The translations under genes were made by a program, and so were the position numbers. Positions 1-10,134 of a stretch of DNA of 64,000 nucleotides are shown piece after piece; position 1 is the first letter of the stretch, and every line of letters begins with the position of its first letter. Below the pieces are notes generated by a model that made no database searches, had not been told where the DNA came from, and saw only the letters and a program-made list of their open reading frames with translations. The stretch covers positions 134,369,282 to 134,433,281 of the forward strand of contig CP136062.1 in NCBI GenBank assembly GCA_032622095.1, read 5' to 3'. The DNA is from Siphonodentalium dalli. Taxonomy: Eukaryota > Mollusca > Scaphopoda > Gadilida > Siphonodentaliidae.

Positions 1-1250
1 TCTAAATGTTTTTTTTTAATAAGAGCAAATATTTTTTTTTAAAAGGGCCAACTCCGTTAAAAAAAATTGGATCAAACCCATATTCGAACTCGATCTGTAT
101 TTTGGGCTGTGAAACTCCTATACAAAAGTTGGTTCCGATCGGATAGCAATTGTTTGAGTTATTGCGTTATGAGTTAAGTGTCTATGGATGGGCAGACAGA
201 TGAACGAGTGGTCAATCCGGACGTCGACACTATGTGTACCATACTATGGTATGGTACATGTACACATAAAAAGCAAAACAGGTTTTGTAAAATTTGGCCT
301 AAAACCTTGAATACATCATTTAAACTGTTTTAATAAATAAATAAATTGAATGATCATTCTATATGACTTACTAGTTGTTGTGTTTTTATTACTATTTAGT
401 GCAGTAGGCCTATATATATTTGTTGATATTGTTGCAAATAAAACATAAAACATAATCTCCATTTCCTTGAAAAGACCACTCCCAAATTAAAGACAAAAGA
501 TTTAAATCCATCGAGAGGAGCGATGGGCCATTGTTTCAATATCCCTGGATCAGAGCTTCATTGGAACATCCCTGGATCAGAGCTTCGTTGGTGGAAAATA
601 ATCCTTTATGTTTTACACATTATAAACAATCTCTATCTGAGTCTATTCTCATGTGTTGCCACACAGCTTACTAAATAGTAAATACCAGTAAAATTGTGGT
701 GATGCTGAAAGAGCGTTTATTTAAAAATGCAGCGAAATAGACATTCCATCTACTACTCCGTGTTTTTAATTTATGTAATTTGTCTCGATTCTTCCTCAGC
801 TCAACAACACACCTTGCAATTTTGTTATTCTTCCCTCGCTAAGATCCCCCAGAAACAGTCGAATGGTACTCTGTTGGAATCGGTAAATATCCACTGGCTA
901 AGATCCCAAATACAGGAGGAATAACTCTAAATTCACATAACGCAAGACAACTTTTTACATATTTTAACTGTGTATATGATCATCTTACAAATAAATAAAC
1001 TAGGTTTTAAATATGTAACATGTATAAATGTGAAAAAGGAGGGATATCCTGAACAAAACAGAAAATAACACAATATTAGAATAATGCTGCTTTAGTCTCT
1101 GGTGAAAATCAGTCAGAATTTACTGAAGAACACAACCACGACATACCAAAACTATTTTAGAGTAGGGTTCATAAAACACTCAACTGTGTGAGTCATTTGA
1201 GTTCGCTGATGTGGCGTAACTGCAGTTCCAATCTAGTAAAAAGAGTCTGA
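1..1250. other. Non-coding repeat-rich flank
   Basis: No convincing exon is visible. Bases 1-270 resemble the tail of a dispersed repeat and end in a short palindrome (GTGTACCATAC / GTATGGTAC, about 233-262). A 19-nt motif, ATCCCTGGATCAGAGCTTC, occurs twice in tandem (541-559 and 568-586). The 65-codon ORF at 727-924 has a hydrophobic start but no other support. Confidence 0.5.
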
Positions 1251-1319
1251 AAGGCACATCAGCAAATACTGGAAATGAGCTTGACTCAGAATTAGTCAAT
1301 GTTGCTTCACAAACTTTTT
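1251..1319 (-). pseudogene. Exact 69-nt copy of part of the 3268-3793 exon
   Basis: These 69 nt are identical to 3379-3447, which lie inside the Cys/His-rich first exon on the minus strand. On the minus strand the piece would encode VCEATLTNSESSSFPVFADV. The match stops abruptly on both sides, no reading frame continues, and the piece is bordered by a short tandem repeat of TGAGCTTGTATTT. It is probably a small segmental duplication or exon-fragment insertion. A functional duplicated exon is less likely, because the flanks lack clear splice sites. Confidence 0.7.
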
Positions 1320-1691
1320 GAGCTTGTATTTTTTGTGAGCTTGTATTTCCGTGATTTGAACTAATTTCTTCTAATTAAAAGTGTTTTCTTCAATTTAGAT
1401 TTATTGAATGAAAGCCCGGCGCCAGCATGTCTACAATGAGTCCACGACCCGGTCGTGGCATTTATTTTTTTCTACAATAAAAAAATAAAATGTCATTTTA
1501 TCATTTATGGAATAAAAGTAAACTTTCAAAGAAACAAGATGCAAATTTGGTTTAAATTGTATACATTGGTGATTCAGTGCAACATGTAGATATGCATTGT
1601 GTTGAATATGCATTAAAAAGACTGTAAAAATTGAAATAATATCACACATAAACAAAAATAATACAGAATTTTCGAATGAAACGGCACTTAA

Positions 1692-3024
1692 CCCTTTGAA
1701 CCCTGGCTCCCCCACAACGATCGACACCCTGACCCTGGGCTCCCAGTGGTATTTTTATATTGTGGCCAGTGTTTAGATGTATGGTGTTGTTTATGTTCAA
1801 GTGGTGTCACATTTCTGAAACTTTAGATGTATGTTCCCCATGGACCACTGATTATTTTACGATCTGGTTACATTGCCACGTGGTCAATCCCTGGTAACGG
1901 TTTCTAGGCATCTACCCGATATTGAAAGTAAAATACGGTCGTAATTCAGCCCAAGGAAATGGCGTTTTTGATGCAGTCAACACTCTATTGTGAAATTTGA
2001 GATATATCTGGCCAGAAGTCTGATCCTAACTTGTATTTAAGGGTAGCAACTGTTGCTAAGCAAATACCTCAAATGATCAAATGACACCATTGCCCTGTGA
2101 ATCCAATTGTATTATGCCCCAATTTAGACATTCTTGGCATGCTGATGGTTATGTTCAAATGGTGCTACAGGTCTGAAATTTTACAGGTATGTTCCCATGG
2201 GCCACTGTGTATTTTTTTTAGAACGGTATACTTTGCCACACGATCACTCCCTGGTAACGGTTTCTAAGCAACTACCCGGAACTGGAAGTATAATGCAATT
2301 ATAGCTTATAGCATCGTATAATTCCGCGCTAAGAAACGGCATTTTCTATGCAGTCAATACCCTATTGTGAAACTGGAGATACATCAGGTCAGAAGATTGA
2401 ACCTACATGTAGTTTGTATTTAACGGTATCAATGGTTGCTAAGCATACAGCCCAAGTGATCGAATGACACCACTTCCCTGTGCATTCAATGGCATTAATT
2501 ACGTCCCGTTTTAGAAATCGCCTAAAAGGAACAGTGATGGTCATGTTCAAATGGTGCCACGAGTCTTAAACTTTATATAATGGCTCAATAATGCACGATT
2601 TGACCACGTGTTTGTAATGTGCACGCGCAAGTAGATCGGACTAGATGGTATTGTGACCATGCAACCCATTTCCACAGTACTACTTTGGTGCAATGTCAAA
2701 ACGTGCAGCTGTATAACGCAAATTTAGGTACCGTACTATGGATCGAGATCCTTGATGTGATTGTATCCATACATTTATCATTTTATCCTATGCGCATGTG
2801 CGAAACAAATCGACTCAAATAAGAAACTGCGTGCGCCTTCCTCGCATATGACAGAACATAGCACTGGTTATGTATTCAATACTAATTTAAACCAAAAAGA
2901 GTGATCGAAATGGTGTCTTTCTACAATCCTGCGAACCACGCAACAATGTAGAGCTTTACCCGAATCGCTTCAGATAATGTACGTTTGTTGAATTCTGCTT
3001 TTGCGGCCAGTCAGGTTCAAAGGG
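1692..3024. mobile_element. 1.33-kb TTAA-flanked non-autonomous DNA transposon
   Basis: The element is flanked by TTAA on both sides (1688-1691 and 3025-3028). Its ends are inverted: CCCTTTGAACCCTGG on the left and, read from the right, CCCTTTGAACCTGAC. TTAA targets with CCCTTT-type ends fit piggyBac-like elements; Kolobok elements also use TTAA. The interior is a diverged tandem array of a roughly 370-390-bp unit. Copies start near 1765 and 2140, and a partial third starts near 2535. Shared landmarks include CCCTGGTAACGGTTTCTA and CTATTGTGAAA. No transposase ORF is present. Confidence 0.75.
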
Positions 3025-3267
3025 TTAAGAACATTCTTCGAGAATCCCCGTCGCTGGTTCGGTAGTGATGTTTGGGAATTTCTGGGGATCTCAGCACGGG
3101 AAGATTTACAACCTTGCCTGCACATCGCCTATGACGGAAAATCCATCAGCTGAAAGGAGGCTGAGTATTAGCTATAGACTCTTGAAATTGAACAAAAAAT
3201 CTATATATCCATGTAGAAGAAATGCTACAGAAATTAGTGCTCCAAAAGGAATATAGGACATCTGTAC

Positions 3268-3793
3268 CTGTTTTCTGATCTTCACTTGAATCTTCTCGAG
3301 CTAAACACTTCTGCCTCTGCTGAAGTGAGCCAAGTTCTACTTCCAACAAGTGACGGTGTTGTTTCAGAGATGTTCCACAAGGCACATCAGCAAATACTGG
3401 AAATGAGCTTGACTCAGAATTAGTCAATGTTGCTTCACAAACTTTTTCACAATTACCAATATGACTATGAGTATGACTATGAGAACCTGGATATTCACAA
3501 GTTTGATTCGGACGACACTCGCATGACTGTTCACAATTTAAATTTTCTGTGTGTGCATTATCACAACTCATGCTCTGGTTTTTCAAGTGGACATTACCAC
3601 ATGAGCATTTTGGTGATAAAGTGTTCGTATTGCACACACAATCAGACTGGTTTATATTATGACAAATATCACAAAACTTTGGCAGACCGCCTGGTTTCAG
3701 TCCTGAACCAAGACCTAAATCGCCGCTCTCAAAGTCATCATTCAGAGAAGTGAATTCATCTACACCTTCTGTGTTGATAAGAATAGGATCCAT
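3268..3793 (-). CDS. First coding exon of an unrecognised Cys/His-rich protein (partial gene)
   Basis: The ATG is at 3793-3791 and the frame stays open for 175 codons. It reaches a good splice donor (AACAG/GTACAG) whose GT is at 3267-3266. Reading on past the donor gives a weak intronic frame. The protein starts MDPILINTEGVDEF, has an acidic leader, then a Cys-rich block (FCDICH, CVCN, CSCG, CECRPNQTC) with a short His/Ser run (SHSHTHSH). It ends in a Gln/Leu-rich, probably helical segment (HRHLLEVELGSLQQRQK). The CxxC pairs suggest metal binding, but I recognise no family. Later exons would lie below 3268 and were not found; they may be outside the window. Part of the exon is copied at 1251-1319. 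The outer transposon starts 142 bp upstream of the ATG. Confidence 0.55.
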
Positions 3794-5489
3794 GTTAGAA
3801 AGGAATGTGTTTCGTACTATGAAATAGCCGTAAAATGGGCGAGAACATAGCGCTTTAACAAGTTATGTTTCAAGTTGGGCGTGTCTGCGCGAAAATAGGC
3901 AATATAATTGTTCAGCTAACTAGGGTGCACTCGATGGGAGCGGGTCGATTCGGTCCAGGGCTCTTTCGGTCTTCGACTTTTCGGTCCAGGGCTCTTTCGG
4001 CCGGGCTTGTTCGGCCGGGCTTGTTCGGCCCCTATTCAATTCGGGTAATTAGGTAGTGTGGGTGTTAATTGGACGGCATGTTAATTGCCTTTGATTTGGG
4101 ACCGGTCTTTTGATGACAATGGAGATTTATGTTTGCAATTAACGTTTTATTCGCAACAATAGTAATGGGTATACACACATAGTAATTAACACTGCAACAA
4201 ATTCGAACAATAACGTGAATATATGATGAAAGATATGAACATTTATTGATTAAAAACAAGTTAAAACAGTAAATATATACAGTTTACATGATAAAACATC
4301 TGGTTATTTAATGATTAAAAACAAGATAACACATGGAAAAATCAGTCAATACATTATTTATGTATAAATATTAAAACATTGCGTAGATCCTCTTCTTTCT
4401 TCTTCTTCTTTGCGTAGGTCCAGGGGCGCCGGAAGCACTCGAGGGCAGGGGGGGCAGACCTCCAAAAAAGGGCATTATATTTTTCAGACCACTAAAAAGG
4501 GCATTATATTTTTTTATTCATAAATATATATGTTGTTAAATACATACTTCGAATTATGTTTATTCGTCAGATAATGCTCATATAATATATACAGACAAAG
4601 CTATATACTGCAACATCAAGTGTTCAGAACGGTAAATCACAGTATTTTCCAAAATTATTGACCAATCATAATCCGTTCTCTTCCGATTCCGTGCTTCTGT
4701 TCGACTGTTTCCACCGAACAGGCATGTTCGACTGTTTCAAACGAACAGGCAATACTAAATACCATAACGTGATACCGGCTTCGATTGATCAACTGATTCG
4801 GATCTGTGTACATAATAGCTATTGCATATAACAATGTTCTTCTATTGTAAATGTTGTATAAATTATGTCTCAATACTCATGAAAATGTTATATGAGTTTA
4901 AGAGAATAAACTAATTGTTAATTGTCTCACTAAAGGATACACGTTACAACTTATGCGTTATATAGCGTGTAACGGTATCATGTCGACTTCCTGAAATATT
5001 CTTTTCGCGATTTTAGACAATATATATAACTTTTTTGCGTTAAGTTAATAGAAAATTATATATTATTAACTGTACCTATATATATATTTCATCATCGAAC
5101 ACATTGCTTAATTTACTGTAATTGCCAAAATATGGTACAAATAACGATCACTCTAAATCAATATTGATGAATTAATACTGTGATTTACCGTTGTGCCATT
5201 TAACAGCAGGGAGGCTGGCCTAGCCAAAATCTAATGCAACCCCATTGGAGCCATAAGCCTGTTGCATAATTAACGACGGTAATGTAGGGAATTAAAGCGA
5301 TAACCATCTCTTTGTACTATATAGTAATGAGATTATGTTGTTTAACCAATGACAACACTGATATGTACACTTCAAGTGTGTGGATAGTAAAGTCTACTGT
5401 CTAACATTGACAGTGTTATAGCTGCAGCAAACCAAAAATGAACATTTATATATGTGATATATCAATAAGTATGCCACTCACAGTTTAAT

Positions 5490-7961
5490 TTAATATTCCC
5501 CAAAATAGTTGCGCCTCCGTTCGTTGGCGCATGCGAAATCATTAGCTACTGAAAACACTGATAATTTATCAACATAGTTTTTGTGAATGTGTCCAAACAA
5601 CTTATTGTTCAGGGTATTCGAAGACATCGTGGATCGTGTCCAACACTTCACTCGCCGCATGGCACTGAAAGTTCTTTCGGCGGTCGCTGAACTCATCGGA
5701 ATAGTCAAGTAGAACTTGACAAGTTTGTCAAGTTCCGGCAAGCACTGCTTCGAGTCTGGGTTTTCTTTGAATATCTGGCATATGGATTCTACTTTGGTGA
5801 ATTTGATAATTGGTGTTTTTGATTTCAAATTGTATATTTTGACATGCTCCGTTAATCCAAAGAGATCCTTTTGCAGTGTCTTCTTATTGAATAGGGGCGT
5901 ACTAGTAAGACAAGCTATATTTGCCATTGAACTTTGTTTAAATGTCCCGTTGGCTGATTCCAAAAGAATGGCTTGTATGTCACTAATTAGTTTCAGGTCG
6001 GCACCGAATCTATCCTGCAGCGATGTTATAACGGCATCACACGCCTCTGTGTACCTGCGCGAAAGTTCATCCTTTTCATTCAATGGTGTATTGTCTACTT
6101 CCACCTGTGGTGCATCAACAATTAGATAATCCCTCATCCGCTTTGGTAAAGCTCGTTTCCTTTTAGTCCTTTTAGCAGGGGCGCCGGAATCACTCGAGGG
6201 CAGGCTTTTAGTCGGATTTTCCGTCGTGTCTGCCTGTATCGGAAAACTGACATATGTGGTGGCTTTCCTGAAGTGACGTTCGAATTCCTCATTCGAACGT
6301 AGAATTTGGAATCTACTTTTAATTCGATCCACAGTCGAATAGGCCTCGTCGCCAGTAAGTGTTGCACTCTGCAGCTGTTTGGAATTGTCCTCCAGGATTG
6401 AGGCGAATTCATTTAAAACAATGAGTGAAAACACGGAATTAAATGAGTGTAGTTTCTCCAACAATCCCGTTGCTTTACATCGGCATTCGAGAGTAACTGT
6501 TTTGTCAACAGAGAGTGCTTCTAATGTCTTCTCCAATGCTGTGTACTTCCGCAATATAACATCCGAAGCAGCACCCCGCGTCGTCCACCTTGTGCGTGAC
6601 AGATTGGCAAGCCTGAGAATTTTCATGTTATCGCCACCGTGACTCTCATTATTTAATTTATTTTCCAATTCTTTCTGGATATTCTCGAAGAGCAGCACTC
6701 GTTTTGGACTGACACCAGCCAACGCATATAACTGTTCACATAGGTCCTGAGCCTCCGATATCATAGGACTCAATTTAGTGGAATCCTTAAATACTAACTC
6801 GTTAGTGTGTGCAAAACAATGAACGTACGTAGCACAGCTGTTCAGGCGTTCCTTGATTAATTCCGCAAGTTTTTTCATAGCCGAAGCTCCATCGAAACAC
6901 ATTCCTATCAACTTTCCTTTAAGCAGATTGCTTCGGATTAGGATGTCCTGTACGTACGTGTATAACGCTTCGGCTGTTAGTCCCGCGTCACAAGGCATCA
7001 CGCCCAAAAAATCCTCCAAAATCACATACGAGTCATCACAATATCTTACAGAGAAAGACATTTGTTCAGTTTTTGAAATGTCAGATGATTCGTCACATAT
7101 TATTCCAAAGAAAGGACATGCGTACACTTTCGTAAGCATGATATGCCTTGCGGCCATTATCAGTTCCTGCTCTTGCTCGGAAATTATTTGGTGTGAAAAG
7201 AACTGATCCTCTTGCATCATCAGGGCCAAGCCTCCATTTTCGGTCGATTTATCCTTGTTGAACTGCATAATATTCGATTCCTCGTCTGTGTGCCCCCTTA
7301 ATGGTATGCCTTGTCGTATAAGTGTTCTCATTGTGTTTAGATGGGCAACAAGCCCTTCGCGTCGCAGTTTTTGTTGTGATGCAGTCTTAGTTGACATTTG
7401 GTTGTCTATTTTAATTTGATTTTTTCCAGCTGCTGTATAAGCTTTTCTGTGGGAATCACACAATCCATGTTCTGACAGTCGCTCCGGTCCCTTTTTCCAA
7501 TTGTTGAAACCACACGAGGACGGTTTGTGAACAAACGGCGACGTATCAGATTCATTTTGTTGCTGAAAGTCTGTACAAATTCCACAGAATGCAGCATGTT
7601 TTTCACGATTGTATCGCAGCCATGGATATTTGTCGAACCACTCTTTTTGAAAGAATCTACCCTTATGTTCACTCGCCTTCTTATCATTCTCAGAATATAA
7701 TTCACTTGATGTAATCCATGGGTTGCTGATAATAAGTCCTTCACAAGCGTCAAACAAACATTCCTGCACATCTGCATCTGCACCTTTCTCTTCCAATACT
7801 ATGCTGGACGACGTAGCATCATTTTCGGCATCACTTTCAGTGGAAACGTCTGGAGATGTAGTTTTCTTGAGAAACGACGAAAGTGACGTCTGATGTTTGG
7901 CCGTTGCCAAACCCCGGAGCTTCTTATCCGCCTCTTGTTTTGCCCTGACTGCACTCGGCAT
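5490..7961 (-). CDS. hAT-family transposase (ZMYM1/TTF-finger type)
   Basis: This is the 823-codon transposase of the enclosing hAT element, which would cut and paste it via the 15-bp ends. The frame is open from a stop near 8039, but the first ATG in a plausible place is at 7961-7959; the four codons before it begin with TTG. Order of parts: a basic N-terminus; a TTF/BED-like zinc finger near residues 105-175 (FCGIC, then SEHGLCDSH); a RNase H-like core with the first acid in CDESSD (about D290) and the second in FDGASAM (about D357); the insertion-domain signature YVHCFAHTNEL; and the C-terminal dimerisation block with ATAERTFSAMRR (about E762). All three catalytic acids are present and there is no internal stop. 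A 29-nt stretch of the gene (6176-6204) matches the element's left terminus. Confidence 0.93.
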   Translation of the reverse strand: MPSAVRAKQEADKKLRGLATAKHQTSLSSFLKKTTSPDVSTESDAENDATSSSIVLEEKGADADVQECLFDACEGLIISNPWITSSELYSENDKKASEHKGRFFQKEWFDKYPWLRYNREKHAAFCGICTDFQQQNESDTSPFVHKPSSCGFNNWKKGPERLSEHGLCDSHRKAYTAAGKNQIKIDNQMSTKTASQQKLRREGLVAHLNTMRTLIRQGIPLRGHTDEESNIMQFNKDKSTENGGLALMMQEDQFFSHQIISEQEQELIMAARHIMLTKVYACPFFGIICDESSDISKTEQMSFSVRYCDDSYVILEDFLGVMPCDAGLTAEALYTYVQDILIRSNLLKGKLIGMCFDGASAMKKLAELIKERLNSCATYVHCFAHTNELVFKDSTKLSPMISEAQDLCEQLYALAGVSPKRVLLFENIQKELENKLNNESHGGDNMKILRLANLSRTRWTTRGAASDVILRKYTALEKTLEALSVDKTVTLECRCKATGLLEKLHSFNSVFSLIVLNEFASILEDNSKQLQSATLTGDEAYSTVDRIKSRFQILRSNEEFERHFRKATTYVSFPIQADTTENPTKSLPSSDSGAPAKRTKRKRALPKRMRDYLIVDAPQVEVDNTPLNEKDELSRRYTEACDAVITSLQDRFGADLKLISDIQAILLESANGTFKQSSMANIACLTSTPLFNKKTLQKDLFGLTEHVKIYNLKSKTPIIKFTKVESICQIFKENPDSKQCLPELDKLVKFYLTIPMSSATAERTFSAMRRVKCWTRSTMSSNTLNNKLFGHIHKNYVDKLSVFSVANDFACANERRRNYFGEY
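6176..6204 (+). repeat. Internal copy of the hAT left terminus inside the transposase ORF
   Basis: Bases 6176-6204 match the extreme left end of the element (4421-4449) at 28 of 29 positions, in the same orientation. The single difference is G/T at position 15. On the minus strand the segment encodes LPSSDSGAPA within a low-complexity linker before the KRTKRKRALPKR basic patch. It is therefore coding sequence and a terminal-repeat look-alike at once. Confidence 0.9.
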
Positions 7962-7973
7962 GGCGTCTTTCAA

Positions 7974-8799
7974 GTTAAATAATAGATTATTATTATTCGA
8001 TTCTACTTTAGAAGTTATCTCAGTACTCGATTGTTTTTAAAGTAACTGTTGACGTCCTGTGTAACACCCCATACATATACAGATATGTTAAATAATAATC
8101 AGAACGCCAATCGAATTAGAACCCGTTGCCACAGACAGACACCTGTCAACAACAAGGAACACCTTTGTTCTGTAGCTGTAGAATATGATTTATTACGGGT
8201 ACCATTGATGATTCCATCGGCAGATCCCGGGAGGAATTAAGAGGCATGTTTGATCTAGCTTGCCTGAGGTCACAGACCCGTCTTCGGAAAGTTGGCATGA
8301 TACTATGATACCATATGTTCGAGTCGGGCGCTATGTTCGAGGAGTCAGATCGCATAATGGTATCTTGGCACATGCAGAATTCAAAGAAATCCCAGGTGGC
8401 TTCTTGACATTTGAATTGAAGAAATGTGATGAATCACCTATAGGCTTCTTGCCACGGAATTCATATTATATAACACGATATCTCCGAAAAGGGAAATCTA
8501 TCTGAGCTCCTGTGGAGTTATCCGAGATAATTTCAATGATGTATCAAGTCAGAATTTGAACGGTAGCAAGGCAATTAATACCCCCTCATGTTACACCCCC
8601 CACTTGAAGTATAGGTAAACTGTATGTTATTCCTAATCGGGATTTGTGTGCATTTTACACGACGTTATATCTCTCAAAAAGGCAACTCCTGCCCCCTCCC
8701 AAGCTTAGTAAAAAGGGCAACCCCTGCCCCCGCTCGCCCCGTAGGCTGAAGGCAGGGGGGGCAGCTGCCCCCGCTGCCCCCCCTCTTCCGGCGCCCCTG
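7974..8799. other. hAT non-coding right arm (transposase 5' region)
   Basis: This is the region upstream of the transposase gene inside the hAT element. It should hold its promoter and any 5' exon. No clear exon is visible. The ORFs at 8260-8505 and 8655-8918 are G/C-run or low-support frames. The last 120 bp carry the subterminal CCTGCCCC repeats and the right terminal repeat. Confidence 0.6.
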
Positions 8800-8827
8800 C
8801 GTAGGTCTTCTTCTTTATTCTTCTTCT

Positions 8828-9061
8828 TTATTTCTTGGATTGGCCATTCTTGTAGATCGCGTTCACATCCTTCAGGAATTCGGTTGTCTTGATGGTGCCG
8901 TCTTTGTATGATACCCATATCGCCACAAGGTCTCTGTCAATCTTCGTGTACTTCTGCTTTATGTCGGTTTCGAGGTCCCTCGCTGCTACAGCTACCTCGA
9001 TATGTGCAGCTTCTTTTTGGAGCACCATCAGCGGGTAGAAAGACAATCTGCTCCCCTTCAT
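8828..9061 (-). CDS. Unrecognised 77-aa ORF carried by the outer transposon
   Basis: The ORF runs from ATG at 9061 to TAA at 8828. It encodes a charged 77-residue protein beginning MKGSRLSFYPLMVLQKEAAH, with a helical, Lys/Asp-rich middle and a WVSYKDGTIKTTEFLKDV segment. I recognise no family. It is neither low complexity nor repeat-derived by eye, and it is less AT-rich than its surroundings. The stop codon overlaps an AATAAA motif (AAATAAAG) and a second follows 15 nt later, so a short self-contained transcript is plausible. The hAT element is inserted 21 bp beyond the stop. It could be a fragment of the outer element's lost transposase, a captured gene, or a real small protein. Confidence 0.45.
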   Translation of the reverse strand: MKGSRLSFYPLMVLQKEAAHIEVAVAARDLETDIKQKYTKIDRDLVAIWVSYKDGTIKTTEFLKDVNAIYKNGQSKK

Positions 9062-9083
9062 GTTAAGCCGCCTGTGCCAAGCT

Positions 9084-9218
9084 GTGAAGAAGACGAAATT
9101 TAATTAAATTTGTTTGTACTTTTGTAGTTCAATAAAAATATGGTGAAGAAGACGAAATTTCATTAAATTTGTTTGTACTTTTGTAGTTCAATAAAAATAT
9201 GGTGAAGAAGAAGAAATT
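9084..9218. repeat. 59-bp tandem repeat, about 2.3 copies
   Basis: The unit starts GTGAAGAAGACGAAATTT and ends CAATAAAAATATG. It repeats with a 59-bp period at 9084, 9143 and 9202 (partial) and is nearly identical between copies. It lies between the right inverted end of the outer element and the start of the 77-aa ORF, so it may be that ORF's upstream region. Confidence 0.85.
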
Positions 9219-9705
9219 TTTGGTTTATATAATGTGATAATAATACTCTTGTTGTGATTGCATGAACAAGTCTCAACTCACCAACTGAGTGATTCTCAAC
9301 TCAGATCAATCACCGTTTTATCTTGTCCAAACAAACATGCCAGAAGCCGTTCTGAGTGTAAAAAGGTAGATACAATCTATATAGTAACATATATCTACAA
9401 CTTTATTATCATCTTTCTCACAGACAAATCACAGGTAAGAATATTAAATCAAATCATAAGATCAATATATATAATATAAACTAGAGCAATGCTACCCTTT
9501 TATACACTTTAATCAAAATATTAAACGCTTTATTATAATAATAAAATAACATACAAAAGAAAAATATATATAAACATCCAAATATCCTACTGATAAAAAC
9601 ATTTTTAGGTGAGACTGTTCGGCCCAAACCATGGGCCGAACAAGCCCGGCCGAACAAGCCCAGCCGAAACAGCCCTGGACCGAATCGACCCCGACCCCAC
9701 TCGAT

Positions 9706-10134
9706 TGGATTCCGGAACAGAGCAGAACAGATGACTGCAGAAGGAGCAGTATTGAGGCGCGAGTAATTCGAATTGACTGTTTTTGTTGATTGATTGCTTG
9801 ATTGGTGTTCACGAGTTTGTTTGTATTTAAATACCGTACTGATAAAATTTGAATTCCTTCCGTAGATGACCAATGTCCAGGAATAACTCAAATAATTTGA
9901 TATTCTAATTTCTATATCTTCACAATCTGTGTTAATCTGTCACTTGTCACATGTGTATCACATATATAGGCCTACCGGTACCATATGTATTCCTGTTTTT
10001 TTTATCTATACATGTAGGTTGTCCTACACAAATGTGTGTCTTAAAGACCATTAAAACGTATCTTATCTTATCTTAACGCTCCCACGTTTTGGGAAATTGT
10101 ATAGGCCTACCATAGTTGACAGTGGTTAGCAAAT
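9706..10134. other. Intergenic, no gene seen
   Basis: This is the right flank of the outer transposon. It is AT-rich, with simple TCTTATCTTATCTTA runs near 10050, and no coding or structural signal stands out. Confidence 0.4.

Larger units (their letters stand above)
4421..8799 (-). mobile_element. Complete hAT transposon (4379 bp)
   Basis: A perfect 8-bp target duplication, CGTAGGTC, lies at 4413-4420 and 8800-8807. The terminal inverted repeats match perfectly over 15 bp (CAGGGGCGCCGGAAG). Subterminal repeats sit inside each end: AGGGCATTATATTTTT twice near 4478-4513, and a CAACnCCTGCCCC motif twice near 8682-8730. The interior has one long uninterrupted minus-strand transposase ORF. Perfect duplications, matched ends and an open frame suggest recent insertion, and this copy may still be autonomous. 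It is inserted in the outer element 3936-9697, just past the stop codon of that element's small ORF. Confidence 0.93.
3936..9697. mobile_element. Outer DNA transposon with 8-bp TSD, split by a nested hAT element
   Basis: The 8-bp direct repeat CACTCGAT flanks the element at 3928-3935 and 9698-9705. The ends are inverted repeats of about 90 bp. The left begins GGGAGCGGGTCGATTCGG and the right, reverse-complemented, begins GGGTCGGGGTCGATTCGG. Both continue through GTCCAGGGCT and repeated GGGCTTGTTCGGCC blocks. The left end has one extra internal duplication of about 30 bp. Without the nested hAT and one copy of its TSD, the element is about 1.38 kb. It carries one small ORF (8828-9061, minus) and a 59-bp tandem repeat. 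The 8-bp duplication fits hAT-type or P-type elements. No transposase of its own was found, so it looks non-autonomous. Confidence 0.85.

Noticed and set aside
727-924. 65-codon ORF with a hydrophobic start like a signal peptide
   Set aside because: No further domain, no splice evidence, and no support from neighbouring sequence.
7962-7973. Transposase start at TTG (MKDAMPS...)
   Set aside because: TTG is not a usual start in animals. The ATG four codons later (7961) is preferred, unless an upstream exon exists.
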